This document shows, piece after piece, positions 35,330 to 43,735 of a stretch of 64,000 nucleotides of DNA; position 1 is the stretch's first letter; every line of letters begins with the position of its first letter. The notes below the pieces were generated by a model. The model did no database searches, was not told the origin of the DNA, and worked only from the letters and a program-made list of their open reading frames with translations. The DNA is taken from contig NZ_JAHNZT010000003.1 of assembly GCF_019039035.1 (NCBI RefSeq), positions 392,666 to 456,665 of the forward strand. The letters run 5' to 3'. The stretch is from Citreicoccus inhibens. Lineage in GTDB: Bacteria; Myxococcota; Myxococcia; Myxococcales; Myxococcaceae. The translations under genes were made by a program, and so were the position numbers.

Positions 35330-35366
35330 GTCGCCTCCCTCGTGCGCGCCCCAGGCGCGCTCGCGC

Positions 35367-35382
35367 GGTGCCGTGAGGCACC
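35367..35382. repeat. Hairpin GGTGCC-GTGA-GGCACC
   Basis: Perfect 6-bp stem with a GNRA-type GTGA loop (on the plus strand), in the 213-base gap between the divergent PfpI and aryl ligase genes, 38 bases from the PfpI start. It may be an operator or part of the PfpI leader. The rest of the gap shows nothing but the ligase -10. Confidence 0.4.
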
Positions 35383-35523
35383 GACGTGGGCACCGAGCGT
35401 CCCCCCCGCGGGCGCGCGAGGCAAGACAGGCGCGGGAGGGCTCGGCCAGGGGAGGCAAAGCCTGACTCGCCCCCACCCGTGCACGCCTGCTCGGCCGCAC
35501 ATCGCGACCGGCCGGGTCCCTGC

Positions 35524-35529
35524 TATGGT
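35524..35529 (+). promoter_or_regulatory. -10 hexamer TATGGT of the aryl ligase/ammonia-lyase operon
   Basis: In CTGCTATGGTGCCC. Predicted start of transcription near 35536, seven bases before the ATG at 35543. The alternative ATG at 35525 lies inside this hexamer and is rejected. Confidence 0.45.
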
Positions 35530-35542
35530 GCCCGGCGCATTC

Positions 35543-36886
35543 ATGACTCCAGTGGATTTGCCCCCAGCCGGCCCTCCTGCCTCGGGCGAGGCACGACCGT
35601 CCGGCGCCTCGCTCCTCGACCGCCTCCTCGCGCTGCCCACCCTCTCCCTGCTCGACGCGCAGGGCCGAGACACGGGGGACGTGCGCGAGCGCGCCGCGCG
35701 GCTCGCCCGAGCGCTCCGCGGCGCGGGAGTCCCCCCCGGTGGCCGCGTCGGCGTGGCCCTGCCCAACGGCCCTGAGTTCGTCATCGCGCTCGTGGCCTGC
35801 CTGGAGGCCCGCGCCACCTTCGTGCCGCTGAGCCTCGCCCTGTCGCCCGAGGTCCGCGACCGACGCTTGGAGCGGATCCACGCGGCCGCGCGGGTGGACG
35901 CGCACGGCGTGGTGCGCCGCGAGGCCCCGCCGCCCGAGCCCGCGGTCCCCGTGCCCGCGGTCATCCTCTTCACCAGCGGCAGCGAGGGAGATGGGCGCCC
36001 CGTGGCGCTCCCCGAGTCCGCGCTCCTGCACGTCATCGACACGCACCACCCCGCGCTCGCGTATGAGCCGGGCACGCGCGTCACGGGCTACCTCCCGTGG
36101 AGCCACGCCTTCGGGTTCACCCTCGAACTCCTGATGGGGCTGCTGCACGGCGCGCGGGTGCGCTCGGTGCCGCCGCCCTCGTTCCCCGAGGTGCTCGCCT
36201 CGGAGCCTCCGGGCTTCCTCTTCACCGTGCCTCGCATGCTGGAGCGGCTCGACGCCGCCACGCTGCGCGCGCTGCGTGGAGGAGTCGTGGGCGGCGCGCC
36301 TGTCCGCGGCGCGCTGCGCGAGCACTTGCAAGGCAGCCGGCTGCGCGTGGGCTACGGCCAGACGGAGTGCGCTCCGGGTGCCTCGCTGGGCGAGGCCGGC
36401 GAGTGGAACCACGACGACTTCCTCGGCCGCGCGCTGGGCTGTGAGTTGGAGCTCTGCCCCGCGGGCGACGGTGAACACCAAGAGCTGCGCGTGCGCGGCG
36501 CGAACCTCGGCCTCGGCTACGTGGAGGGCGCGCGCATTCAACCCTTCCCATTGGACACGGGCTGGCGCGCGACCGGAGACCTGGCGAGCGCCGTGGACGG
36601 CGGCTTCGTCTCCGAGGGTCGGCGCGATGAGCTGTTCAAGCTCGACAACGGCCGGATGGTGAACCCCGTCCCGTTGGAGCTGCCCTTCGACGGCCGCATC
36701 CTGCTCGTGGGCATGGGGCGCGACCTCATCCAGCCGCTGGCCCGGGGCGAGGTCCCCTCGGGCTTCACGCTGCCCATTCCCCACCTTCCCCCCCGGCTGA
36801 TGCCCGAGTCGTTCTGGAGCGCGTGCACGACGCCCACCGGCAAGGTCTCCCGGCGGCGCGCCCAACGTCTCTTCGAGGAATCATGA
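35543..36886 (+). CDS. Aryl/acyl AMP-ligase of the aryl-polyene cluster
   Basis: 447 aa ANL-family adenylating enzyme. The ATP loop is [12 protein letters not shown], core motif A5 is GYGQTECAP, the 'TGD' motif GWRATGDL is present, and the C-terminal catalytic Lys is in [13 protein letters not shown]. It is about 80-100 residues shorter than common acyl-CoA synthetases, like the ApeH-type ligases of aryl-polyene clusters, which adenylate an aromatic acid and load it directly onto an ACP. Here the acid should be 4-coumarate, because the coupled next gene (ATGA) is an aromatic ammonia-lyase. ACP partners are at 45876 and 57474. Confidence 0.85.
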   Translation: MTPVDLPPAGPPASGEARPSGASLLDRLLALPTLSLLDAQGRDTGDVRERAARLARALRGAGVPPGGRVGVALPNGPEFVIALVACLEARATFVPLSLALSPEVRDRRLERIHAAARVDAHGVVRREAPPPEPAVPVPAVILFTSGSEGDGRPVALPESALLHVIDTHHPALAYEPGTRVTGYLPWSHAFGFTLELLMGLLHGARVRSVPPPSFPEVLASEPPGFLFTVPRMLERLDAATLRALRGGVVGGAPVRGALREHLQGSRLRVGYGQTECAPGASLGEAGEWNHDDFLGRALGCELELCPAGDGEHQELRVRGANLGLGYVEGARIQPFPLDTGWRATGDLASAVDGGFVSEGRRDELFKLDNGRMVNPVPLELPFDGRILLVGMGRDLIQPLARGEVPSGFTLPIPHLPPRLMPESFWSACTTPTGKVSRRRAQRLFEES

Positions 36887-38379
36887 CTGCCCGCCCTCCC
36901 CTTCACTCGCTCACCTTCGACCGCACCCGACGGCTGACCCCGGCGGACCTCGCGGCCGCGACCGAGCCCGTTCAGCTCACCCTCTCCGAGGAGACGCGCG
37001 CGCGGGTCTCGCGCTGCGAGGGCTTCGTGCGCGAGCAGAACGCCGCGGGCACCCCCATCTACGGGATGACCACGGGCTTCGGTCCGCTCGTGGCCTTCGG
37101 CGCGGCCCCCAGTCCCGTGGAGCAGGGCTATGGCCTGCTCAACCATCTGCGCTCGGGACAAGGCGACTACCTGGCCCCGGGCGTGGCGCGCGCCATGTTG
37201 CTGGCCCGCGTGTGGTCACTGGCGCAGGGACACTCGGGCGTGAGCCTGCCGGTCATCGACGACCTGTGCGCCGCGCTCGCCACGCCCTTCGCGCCGGCGG
37301 TGCCCGAGTGGGGCTCGGTGGGCGCCAGTGGAGACCTCACGCCCCTGGCTCACGCGGCGGGCGCGCTGCGCGGCGAGGGCGAGGCCTTCTGGGGCGAGGA
37401 GCGCGTCCAGGCCGCCGTGGCGCTGGAGCGCGCGGGGCTGCGGCGGCTCGTGCTCCAGGGTCGGGACGCGCTGGGGTTGGTGAACGGCACGTCGCTGACG
37501 GCGGCCGCGGCGGGGCTCGCGGTGCACTCCGCGCGGCGGGCCGTGTCGCTCGCGCTGAACCTCACGGGCCTGTTGGCGGAGTCGCTTGGCGCGGCGGACA
37601 CGTTCACCTCGCCGGAGCTGCTGGAGGCGTCGGGGCACCGCTCCGCGCATGACGTGGCGGTGCGGCTGCGCGAGCGCATGCGCGGCGCCACGGTGAAGGA
37701 CGGGCGCCCGCTTCAGGAGGCGTACAGCCTGCGCTGCGTACCGCAGCTCGTGGGCGCCGTGGAGGAGTCGCTGCGCCACGTGGAGCAGGTGGTCGAGTCC
37801 GACCTCAACGGCGTGAGTGACAACCCGCTCTTCTTCCCGGAACAGGGCAAGGTCATCCACGGGGGCAACTTCTTCGGTCAACAGGTGGCGTTCGCCGCGG
37901 ACGCGCTGAACCTCGCGCTCACGCAGCTGGCGAACCTGGCCGAGCGCCAGCTGGACATGCTGTTGGATCCGGGCCGCAACGGTGGCCTGCCGCTGCTCTT
38001 GTCCGCGCGACCGGGAGCGCAGTCAGGACTGGCGGGCGTCAACCTCGCGGCCACGGCGATCGTCGCGTCCATGCGCCGCTACGCCACGCCCGCGAGCATC
38101 CAGACGCTGCCCACCAATGGCCACAATCAGGACGTGGTGCCGTTCGGGACACAGGCCGCCATGGAGGCCCTTCGCCAGAGCGAGCGGCTGCGGCTCGTGC
38201 AGGCGTCGCTCGCGCTCGGGCTGCGGCAGGCGGCCTATCTCGGTGCGCGGCCGCCATCGTCCACGGCGGGCGCCGCGCTGCTCGCGCTGCTGTGCGAGAC
38301 CGTCACGCCCGTGGATCCGGACCGTCCACTCTCCGAGGACGTGCGCCGCATGGCCGCGGCCCTCTCTCTCCGGGGCTGA
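36883..38379 (+). CDS. Aromatic amino acid ammonia-lyase, predicted tyrosine-specific
   Basis: 498 aa. The MIO prosthetic group forms from A148-S149-G150 in SVGASGDLTPLAH; the catalytic Tyr is Y60 in YGMTTGFG. The substrate-selectivity pair lies in GLLNHLRSGQG: His88-Leu89 aligns with His89-Leu90 of Rhodobacter tyrosine ammonia-lyase (NLVHHLASGVG), not with the Ser-His of histidine ammonia-lyases (NLVRSHACG). So the enzyme should turn tyrosine into 4-coumarate and ammonia. The start is fixed by the ATGA overlap with the ligase. This supplies the aryl starter, as in flexirubin-type clusters, instead of the chorismate-derived 4-hydroxybenzoate of other aryl polyenes. Often misannotated as histidine ammonia-lyase. 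Confidence 0.88.
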   Translation: MTARPPLHSLTFDRTRRLTPADLAAATEPVQLTLSEETRARVSRCEGFVREQNAAGTPIYGMTTGFGPLVAFGAAPSPVEQGYGLLNHLRSGQGDYLAPGVARAMLLARVWSLAQGHSGVSLPVIDDLCAALATPFAPAVPEWGSVGASGDLTPLAHAAGALRGEGEAFWGEERVQAAVALERAGLRRLVLQGRDALGLVNGTSLTAAAAGLAVHSARRAVSLALNLTGLLAESLGAADTFTSPELLEASGHRSAHDVAVRLRERMRGATVKDGRPLQEAYSLRCVPQLVGAVEESLRHVEQVVESDLNGVSDNPLFFPEQGKVIHGGNFFGQQVAFAADALNLALTQLANLAERQLDMLLDPGRNGGLPLLLSARPGAQSGLAGVNLAATAIVASMRRYATPASIQTLPTNGHNQDVVPFGTQAAMEALRQSERLRLVQASLALGLRQAAYLGARPPSSTAGAALLALLCETVTPVDPDRPLSEDVRRMAAALSLRG

Positions 38380-38387
38380 GCGCTCAG
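38376..38387. repeat. Palindrome CTGAGC-GCTCAG across the ammonia-lyase stop
   Basis: Perfect 12-base palindrome that includes the TGA stop (38377-38379). It could add to the terminator just downstream. Confidence 0.35.
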
Positions 38388-38403
38388 CGATTCGAATGAG
38401 GAC

Positions 38404-38433
38404 GTGCGCCCCGGATGAGATTCCGGGGCGTAC
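38404..38433. terminator. Bidirectional hairpin terminator
   Basis: GTGCGCCCCGGA, loop TGAGAT, TCCGGGGCGTAC: a 12-bp stem with one G-T pair between two convergent genes (ammonia-lyase and GT2-acyltransferase). Strong stem, no T-run; position makes a two-way terminator likely. Confidence 0.6.
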
Positions 38434-38436
38434 CGC

Positions 38437-40446
38437 TCAGCCCTTCTGCGGGGCGCGCACGCCCTGGGTGAGCTGCTCGGGCGGCGCCGCGTCCCAGAAG
38501 TCGTAGAAGTTGAACCACTGATAGGGGTACTCGCGCGCGACGGACTCCAGCTCGCGCACGTAGTCCTCGACCCACGCGCGGAGCTGCGCGTCGCGGTCGA
38601 TGCCGCGCGCGAACGCCAGCGCGCGCGGGGGCCGCGCGAAGAAGCGATACGTGGCCGGCGCCACCTGCAGCGAGAACGTGGTGATGAGCGGCGCGCCACT
38701 GACCGCCGCGAGCATGAACGGCCCCACCGGAAAGGGCGCCTCACGACCGAGGAAGGGCACGCGCACGAAGTGCCGGTCCGTGGCTCGGTCGCCCTGCACC
38801 GCCAGCAGCGTCCCCTCGCGCAAGGCGCGCACCATCTCCAACGAACCGAGGAACTCGTCCCCCACGGCGATGACGCGCGGGCCCTTGCCGTGCGCCTTCT
38901 CCAAGAATCGGGACAGGCGCTCCTGCTCGCCCCGGAACGCAACAATCGCCAGCTTGCCGCGGGTGTTCCCCTGCCCCAAGAGCCCCGCCGCAACGTCCCA
39001 ATTGCCCAGGTGCGCGGTGAGCAACACGGCGCCCTTCCCGGACGTGGCGGCCGTGCGGATGTGCTCGATGCCCTCCTCTTCGTAGTGGAAGACGCCTCGG
39101 CCCCGAGTGGACAGCAGCGCGCGGTCCACCAGCGTGCGCGCGAACGAGAGGATGTGCCGATAGCCCCGCCGCCACTTCGCCCATCCGCGCGCCGGCGCCA
39201 CTGCTCGGTCGAGGAACGCCGCCGAGGACTGGCGGGCCGCGCGTGAGGTCAGCAGAAAATAGAACGCCACCGGGTACAGCGCCGCGTACGCCGCGCCGAT
39301 GCCGAACACGCGCGTCACCTGGAAGAAGAACCAGTGCCCCAGCACGCCGCCGCGGCTGCGCCCCGTCCACTGCCGAGGCCCTTCCACGCGCCTGCGCGCC
39401 CAGCTCTCCCAAGCGCCCCACGCCAGCGCCACGCCCGCGACGATGCCCGCCGCGCCCAGCGGGGGCAGCCCACGCCCCTGGAGCGCGGAGACCGCCGCAC
39501 CCGCCGCCAGCGCCGGCACCGCGCCCAGCCCCGCGACCGCGCAGAGGAACGCCGCCAACGCCCAGCCCCAGCCACTCACCGCGCCGAGCGCCAAGGCGAT
39601 GCCCACCGCCACGGACAGCGCACGCCACAGGAGCCCCTCCCCCCCGAGCCACGCCCAGCGCCTCAGCGCGAACAGCGACCGGCCAGGCCGATGCGGCAGC
39701 GGCCCCAAGCGCGGCGCCAGGGGGAATGGAAGGAAGAGGCGGATGCAGGTGAGCGTGTTGAGCAGCGAGATGCGCGCGTTGTCGACGAAGGGCCGGAAGT
39801 GGCTGATGCGGTCCTTCGGATAGATGACGCCGATGGGCACCGAGCGCAGCGGCACGCCGGCCCACGCCGCGCGCAGGAGGATCTCCACCTCGAAGTCGTA
39901 GCGCGTGTTGCGCGTGGGCAAGCGCGCACAGGCGGCGAGCGGATACGCGCGAAAGCCAGACTGGCTGTCCTCCACGCGCGCGCCGCTCTCGAACCAGACC
40001 CAGAAGTTGGAGAACTTGCGACCGAACTCGCTGGAGGCCGGGGCGCCCGCGGCGATGAGATCCCTCGCGCCGATGGTCAACGCCCCCGGCTCCGCCGTGA
40101 CGGCCGCGGCCAAGGTGGGCAGGTCCGACGGCAGGTGCTGCCCGTCCGCGTCCAGGGCGATGGCGGTGCGGAAGCCCCGGCGGTGCGCCTCGTCCAGCAG
40201 GCGGCGCAGCGCCACACCCTTGCCTCGGTTCCGAGGCTGCCGGAGCACGGTGGCGCCCGCGCGCTCCGCCTCGTCCCCCGAGCCATCCGTCGAACCGTCG
40301 TCGCACACCAGCACGGTGGAGGCGTGCTCCAACGAGCCCCGCACGACCGCGCCCACCGTGCGCGCGTGGTTGTAGACGGGGATGACGACACAGGCGCCGG
40401 CCTGGTCGCAGCTGCGGGTGGGGCGGTCGGTCACACGTCGCCTCAT
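38437..40446 (-). CDS. GT2 glycosyltransferase fused to an LpxL-like acyltransferase
   Basis: 669 aa two-enzyme protein. Residues 18-230 are a GT2 domain (VVIPVYNHARTVGAVV, LVCDDGSTDGS, IALDADGQHLPSDL with the metal-binding Asp pair). Residues 260-400 have several hydrophobic helices. Residues 400-650 are an LpxL/HtrB-type acyltransferase with the catalytic H-x4-D in LTAHLGNWDVAA and later QGDRATDRH and FPVGPFMLA. Such GT/AT fusions are a standard gene of aryl-polyene clusters. They are thought to join the polyene carboxylic acid to a sugar/glycerol or lipid anchor, giving the outer-membrane glycolipid. Its strand is opposite to its neighbours, ending at the shared terminator. Confidence 0.85.
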   Translation of the reverse strand: MRRRVTDRPTRSCDQAGACVVIPVYNHARTVGAVVRGSLEHASTVLVCDDGSTDGSGDEAERAGATVLRQPRNRGKGVALRRLLDEAHRRGFRTAIALDADGQHLPSDLPTLAAAVTAEPGALTIGARDLIAAGAPASSEFGRKFSNFWVWFESGARVEDSQSGFRAYPLAACARLPTRNTRYDFEVEILLRAAWAGVPLRSVPIGVIYPKDRISHFRPFVDNARISLLNTLTCIRLFLPFPLAPRLGPLPHRPGRSLFALRRWAWLGGEGLLWRALSVAVGIALALGAVSGWGWALAAFLCAVAGLGAVPALAAGAAVSALQGRGLPPLGAAGIVAGVALAWGAWESWARRRVEGPRQWTGRSRGGVLGHWFFFQVTRVFGIGAAYAALYPVAFYFLLTSRAARQSSAAFLDRAVAPARGWAKWRRGYRHILSFARTLVDRALLSTRGRGVFHYEEEGIEHIRTAATSGKGAVLLTAHLGNWDVAAGLLGQGNTRGKLAIVAFRGEQERLSRFLEKAHGKGPRVIAVGDEFLGSLEMVRALREGTLLAVQGDRATDRHFVRVPFLGREAPFPVGPFMLAAVSGAPLITTFSLQVAPATYRFFARPPRALAFARGIDRDAQLRAWVEDYVRELESVAREYPYQWFNFYDFWDAAPPEQLTQGVRAPQKG

Positions 40447-40569
40447 GCCCCGCGGGCCCCGCGCCCGTCAACACTCAGGCGGACGGGCCGGGCCCCCCGG
40501 GCGGGCATGCCTCGCCCCTCGACGTGGACCTTGCCTTCCCCGCCGCCGAGCAACGACGCTGCGCCCTCC

Positions 40570-41751
40570 ATGCAGACCCCTGGCCCCACCGACCCATCTC
40601 CGCCCCCCATCCCGGCCACTCCGGGCCTGCGCGAGCGGCTCCGGGCGGTCCCTCGGCAGTTGCTCGCGCGCGTCCACGCCCTGAAGGACGAGCACGCCAG
40701 CCCAGGGCGCCTGGGCCTCGCCGTCGCGGTGGGCGTCCTCATCGGGGCGAGTCCCTTCCTCGGGCTTCAGCTCGTGCTGGCCGTGGCCCTGGCCACCCTC
40801 TTCGGCCTCAATCGCTTCGCCGTCCTCCTGGGCTCGCAGGTGTCGGTGCCGCCGCTCACGCCGCTGGTCCTCTTCGCCAACGCGCAGGTGGGCGCCTTTC
40901 TCCTCACGGGACGCTGGCTGCCCCTCTCGCTGCAGGCGCTGCGCGACGTGCCGGCCAGACAGTTGGCCGCGGACCTGTTCGTGGACCTCCTGGTGGGCGG
41001 GCTCGTCGTGGGCGGCGCGCTCGCGCTCATCCTCGGAGGCGCGACCGCGCACTTCGTGGGGCTCGTGCGTGCGCCCGATGAGCTGGCGCCCCACCTGCCG
41101 ACGCCGCGGTGGAAGGAGCTTCAGCGCCGGCTGGGCGCACTGCCCCGCGCGTGGCGCTCGTATGCGCGCTGGAAGCTGCGGCTGGATCCGGTCTACGGAC
41201 TGGTACTGACCGAGCTGCCCGAAGACGTGGACCTCGTGGACCTGGGCTCCGGCATGGGCCTGCTCCCGCTGCTGCTCGCGCTGCGCTCACCGCAGGCCCG
41301 AGTGCGCGCGTTGGAGTGGGACGCGCGCAAGGCTCGCGTCGCGAGGGAGCTGCTGGCGGACCTGCCCGGCATGCACGTGGTGGAGGGCGATGCCCGCGCA
41401 GGCGCGCTGGGCCAACCGCAGGCCATCACCCTGGTGGACGTGCTGCACTACAGCCCCGTGGAGGAGCAGCGACAGTGGTTGGAGCGGTGCGCGAATGCGC
41501 TCGCGCCGGGAGGGCTGCTGCTCATCCGCGAGTTGGAGCCCGCGCGCTCGCGCAGGACGTGGGCCACCCGACTGGAGAAGCTCGCGGTGCGCTGGGGCTG
41601 GAACCAGGGCGCGACCGTCCAAGCCTGGGCGCCCTCCGAGATGGCCCATGCCTTGACAGCCTTGGGCTTCACCGCCGTAATCCATCCGGCGGGCTCGGGC
41701 GCGTTTCGCGCGAACTCCTTGGTGGTCGCACGCAAGCCCTCCGCACCCTGA
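40570..41751 (+). CDS. DUF2062 membrane domain fused to a SAM methyltransferase
   Basis: 393 aa from the ATG at 40570; an ATG at 40507 would add a Pro/Ser-rich tail, and neither start has a clear ribosome site. Residues 35-185 are a DUF2062 domain with two or three membrane helices (LGLAVAVGVLIGASPFLGLQ, FVDLLVGGLVVGGALALILG). Residues 195-390 are a class I methyltransferase (DVDLVDLGSGMGLLPLLLAL SAM loop, VRALEWDARK acidic loop, TLVDVLHYSP). In this cluster it probably methylates the aryl ring or hydroxyl at the membrane. It lies four bases before the halogenase-like gene, so the two form an operon. Confidence 0.82.
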   Translation: MQTPGPTDPSPPPIPATPGLRERLRAVPRQLLARVHALKDEHASPGRLGLAVAVGVLIGASPFLGLQLVLAVALATLFGLNRFAVLLGSQVSVPPLTPLVLFANAQVGAFLLTGRWLPLSLQALRDVPARQLAADLFVDLLVGGLVVGGALALILGGATAHFVGLVRAPDELAPHLPTPRWKELQRRLGALPRAWRSYARWKLRLDPVYGLVLTELPEDVDLVDLGSGMGLLPLLLALRSPQARVRALEWDARKARVARELLADLPGMHVVEGDARAGALGQPQAITLVDVLHYSPVEEQRQWLERCANALAPGGLLLIRELEPARSRRTWATRLEKLAVRWGWNQGATVQAWAPSEMAHALTALGFTAVIHPAGSGAFRANSLVVARKPSAP

Positions 41752-41755
41752 TTCC

Positions 41756-42970
41756 ATGAATACAGACGTCCTGGTGATTGGCGCCGGGCCCGCGGGCAGT
41801 GTCGCGGGTTCCCTGCTGGCTCAAAAAGGGCATCGCGTGACCTGCCTGGAGGCCGGGACGTTCCCCCGCTTCCAGATTGGCGAGTCGCTGCTGCCTCGCT
41901 GCAATGACCTCCTGGAGGAAGCGGGCCTGCTGAAGGCCGTGGTGGCGCGAGGCTATCAGCCCAAGAACGCGGCCTTGTTCCTCCAGGGAGATGCCCGCGA
42001 GCGCTTCTGCTTCGCGGAGGTCTTCCCGGGCCAGCGCACGCAGACGTTCCAGGTGCCGCGCTTCGACTTCGACCAGACGCTCGCCACGGCGGCGCGAGGG
42101 TACGGCGTGGACCTGCGCTTCAATCAGCGCGTGGACGCGGTCGAGTTCCAGCCGGGCGGCGGCGCGGTCATCCGCTCCACGGACCTGGAGAGCAACGCGA
42201 CCGAGCAAATCCAGGCCCGCTTCGTCATCGACTGCAGCGGCTACGGCCGCGTGCTGCCCAAGCTGTTGAATCTGGAGAAGCCGTCGTCGCTGGCGCCGCG
42301 CATCGCGCTCTTCACGTGGGTGGAGGGAGACCGCCGCCCCGAGGGCGCCGAGGAGGGCGACATCTGGGTGTGCCTGCATCCACGGGGCGCGTGGATCTGG
42401 ATCATCCCGTTCTCCAACGGCCGCACCTCGGTGGGCGTGGTGATGGAGCGCGCGCTGTACGACAGCGTGTCGGGTTGTGACCGCGACCGGCTGATGAGCC
42501 TGCTGCGCGAGGACCCCAACGCGCGCGCGCGCCTGGCGAACGCGGTGCCGGTGCTGAAGACGATGAAGCTGGAGGCGTGGTCCTCGGCCGTCGAGTCGCT
42601 GCACGGCCCGGGCTGGGCGCTCACGGGCAACGCGGCGGAGTTCCTCGACCCCGTGTTCTCCTCGGGAGTCACCGTGGCGCTGGAGTCCGCCAGCCGGGCC
42701 GCGGCGCTCGTGCATCGCACGCTCCAGGGCGAGACGGTGGATTGGAACACCGAGTACGGCGCCGTCGTGGAGAAGGCCGTGGGCGTCTTCCGGGTCTTCG
42801 TGCGCACCTGGTACACCGGCGAGCTGCCGCGGGTCCTGCTGCATCCCAACAAGACGCAGGCCATCAAGCGCGCCATCACGGCCATTCTCGGCGGCTACGT
42901 GTTGGATCCGGAGAACCCCTTCGTGCGCAACCCCGAGGGCACGCTCTCCGCCCTCCTCAAGCTGTCGTAG
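41756..42970 (+). CDS. Flavin-dependent halogenase-like oxidoreductase
   Basis: 404 aa. The FAD Rossmann motif IGAGPAG is at 8-14, the halogenase N-motif FQIGESLLPRCN follows, and K70 in GYQPKNAALF sits where PltA/CmlS-type halogenases have their catalytic Lys. WIWIIP (the WxWxIP signature that blocks monooxygenase activity) is at about residue 221, and FLDPVFSSGVTVAL is present as in phenol/pyrrole halogenases. These features favour chlorination or bromination of the aryl end of the polyene (as in halogenated xanthomonadins) over hydroxylation. Several relatives in aryl-polyene clusters remain untested, so a hydroxylase is the alternative. The flavin reductase partner is not in the window. 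Confidence 0.8.
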   Translation: MNTDVLVIGAGPAGSVAGSLLAQKGHRVTCLEAGTFPRFQIGESLLPRCNDLLEEAGLLKAVVARGYQPKNAALFLQGDARERFCFAEVFPGQRTQTFQVPRFDFDQTLATAARGYGVDLRFNQRVDAVEFQPGGGAVIRSTDLESNATEQIQARFVIDCSGYGRVLPKLLNLEKPSSLAPRIALFTWVEGDRRPEGAEEGDIWVCLHPRGAWIWIIPFSNGRTSVGVVMERALYDSVSGCDRDRLMSLLREDPNARARLANAVPVLKTMKLEAWSSAVESLHGPGWALTGNAAEFLDPVFSSGVTVALESASRAAALVHRTLQGETVDWNTEYGAVVEKAVGVFRVFVRTWYTGELPRVLLHPNKTQAIKRAITAILGGYVLDPENPFVRNPEGTLSALLKLS

Positions 42971-42985
42971 CCAGGAACGCAGCCA

Positions 42986-43015
42986 GCCGGCGAGGACGCT
43001 CGGTCCTCAGCCGGC
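42986..43015. terminator. Bidirectional hairpin terminator
   Basis: GCCGGCGAGGAC, loop GCTCG, GTCCTC-A-GCCGGC: a 12-bp stem with one bulged A between the convergent halogenase and deacetylase genes. It overlaps the deacetylase stop codon (43007-43009). Confidence 0.6.
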
Positions 43016-43735
43016 CAGCAACTCGCGCAAGGTGACCGTGCCGAGCCCGCGCGCGCGCAGCTCCGTGAGCAGCAGCGGGAGGCTCTCCACCGTCTGCTCG
43101 CGCAACGCGGAGCGCGCGTGAGGGCTCCCGTCGTGGAGCGTGAGGATGTGGCCCGCGCGTGTTCTCGCGGCGAGCGCTCGGGCTCGGCGCGCCGTGAAGG
43201 CCCACGCGCCATCCCGCGCGGCGTGCGTCCACGTCACCACCGTCAATCCGGCCTGACGCGCGGCCTGGTGCACGGCGGGGTTCCGGACGCCCACGGCGGG
43301 CCGGTAGTACCGCGGGCGCTCCCCCGTGACGCTGAAGAGAGACTCCTGACAGCGCCGCAAGTCTGCTTCCAGGCGCGAGGCGACGAAGAGGTCCGCGCCC
43401 GTCCCGTGCCGCCACGTGTGATTGGCGAGCTGATGCCCCGCCGCATGCAGCGCTCGCGCGAGCCCCGCGTGCCGCTCCACCTCGCGACCGACGCAGAAGA
43501 ACGTGGCCCGCGCACCGTGCGCATGGAGGATGTCCGCGATGCGCGCCGTGTAGTGCGGATGGGGGCCGTCATCGAAGGTGAGCGCCACCACGGGGCGCGT
43601 GGTGGGGCCGCGCCAGATGCCCGGACCGAAGAGCATCACGCGCGGATGAAAAACCCCGGCCGCCATGCCGGCCAGCACCCCACCGCCCGCCACGAGCGCA
43701 GTGGCCACGCCAAGCACTGGCTCACCCAGCGACAC
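43007..43735 (-). CDS. Polysaccharide deacetylase (NodB/CE4) at the end of the polyene operon
   Basis: 242 aa. N-terminal hydrophobic segment (about 5-30) as anchor, then a NodB domain with TFDDGPHPHYT (catalytic and metal Asp), ANHTWRH (metal His pair), YYRPAVGVRN and HILTLHDGS. The start is a GTG that overlaps the chain-length-factor stop by 14 bases, so it is the last gene of the nine-gene minus-strand operon. A sugar deacetylase in a polyene cluster suggests a modified amino-sugar head group on the final glycolipid. It could also simply be a hitch-hiking gene. Confidence 0.83.
   Translation of the reverse strand: MSLGEPVLGVATALVAGGGVLAGMAAGVFHPRVMLFGPGIWRGPTTRPVVALTFDDGPHPHYTARIADILHAHGARATFFCVGREVERHAGLARALHAAGHQLANHTWRHGTGADLFVASRLEADLRRCQESLFSVTGERPRYYRPAVGVRNPAVHQAARQAGLTVVTWTHAARDGAWAFTARRARALAARTRAGHILTLHDGSPHARSALREQTVESLPLLLTELRARGLGTVTLRELLAG

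Noticed and set aside
34757..36886. A 709-aa plus-strand reading frame through the PfpI and ligase region
   Set aside because: Its first 250 codons are the mirror of the PfpI gene; only the part from 35543 has ligase sequence.
39334..40569. N-terminal extension of the DUF2062-methyltransferase over the GT2-acyltransferase gene
   Set aside because: This part is antisense to the GT2-LpxL gene; DUF2062 begins after 40570.
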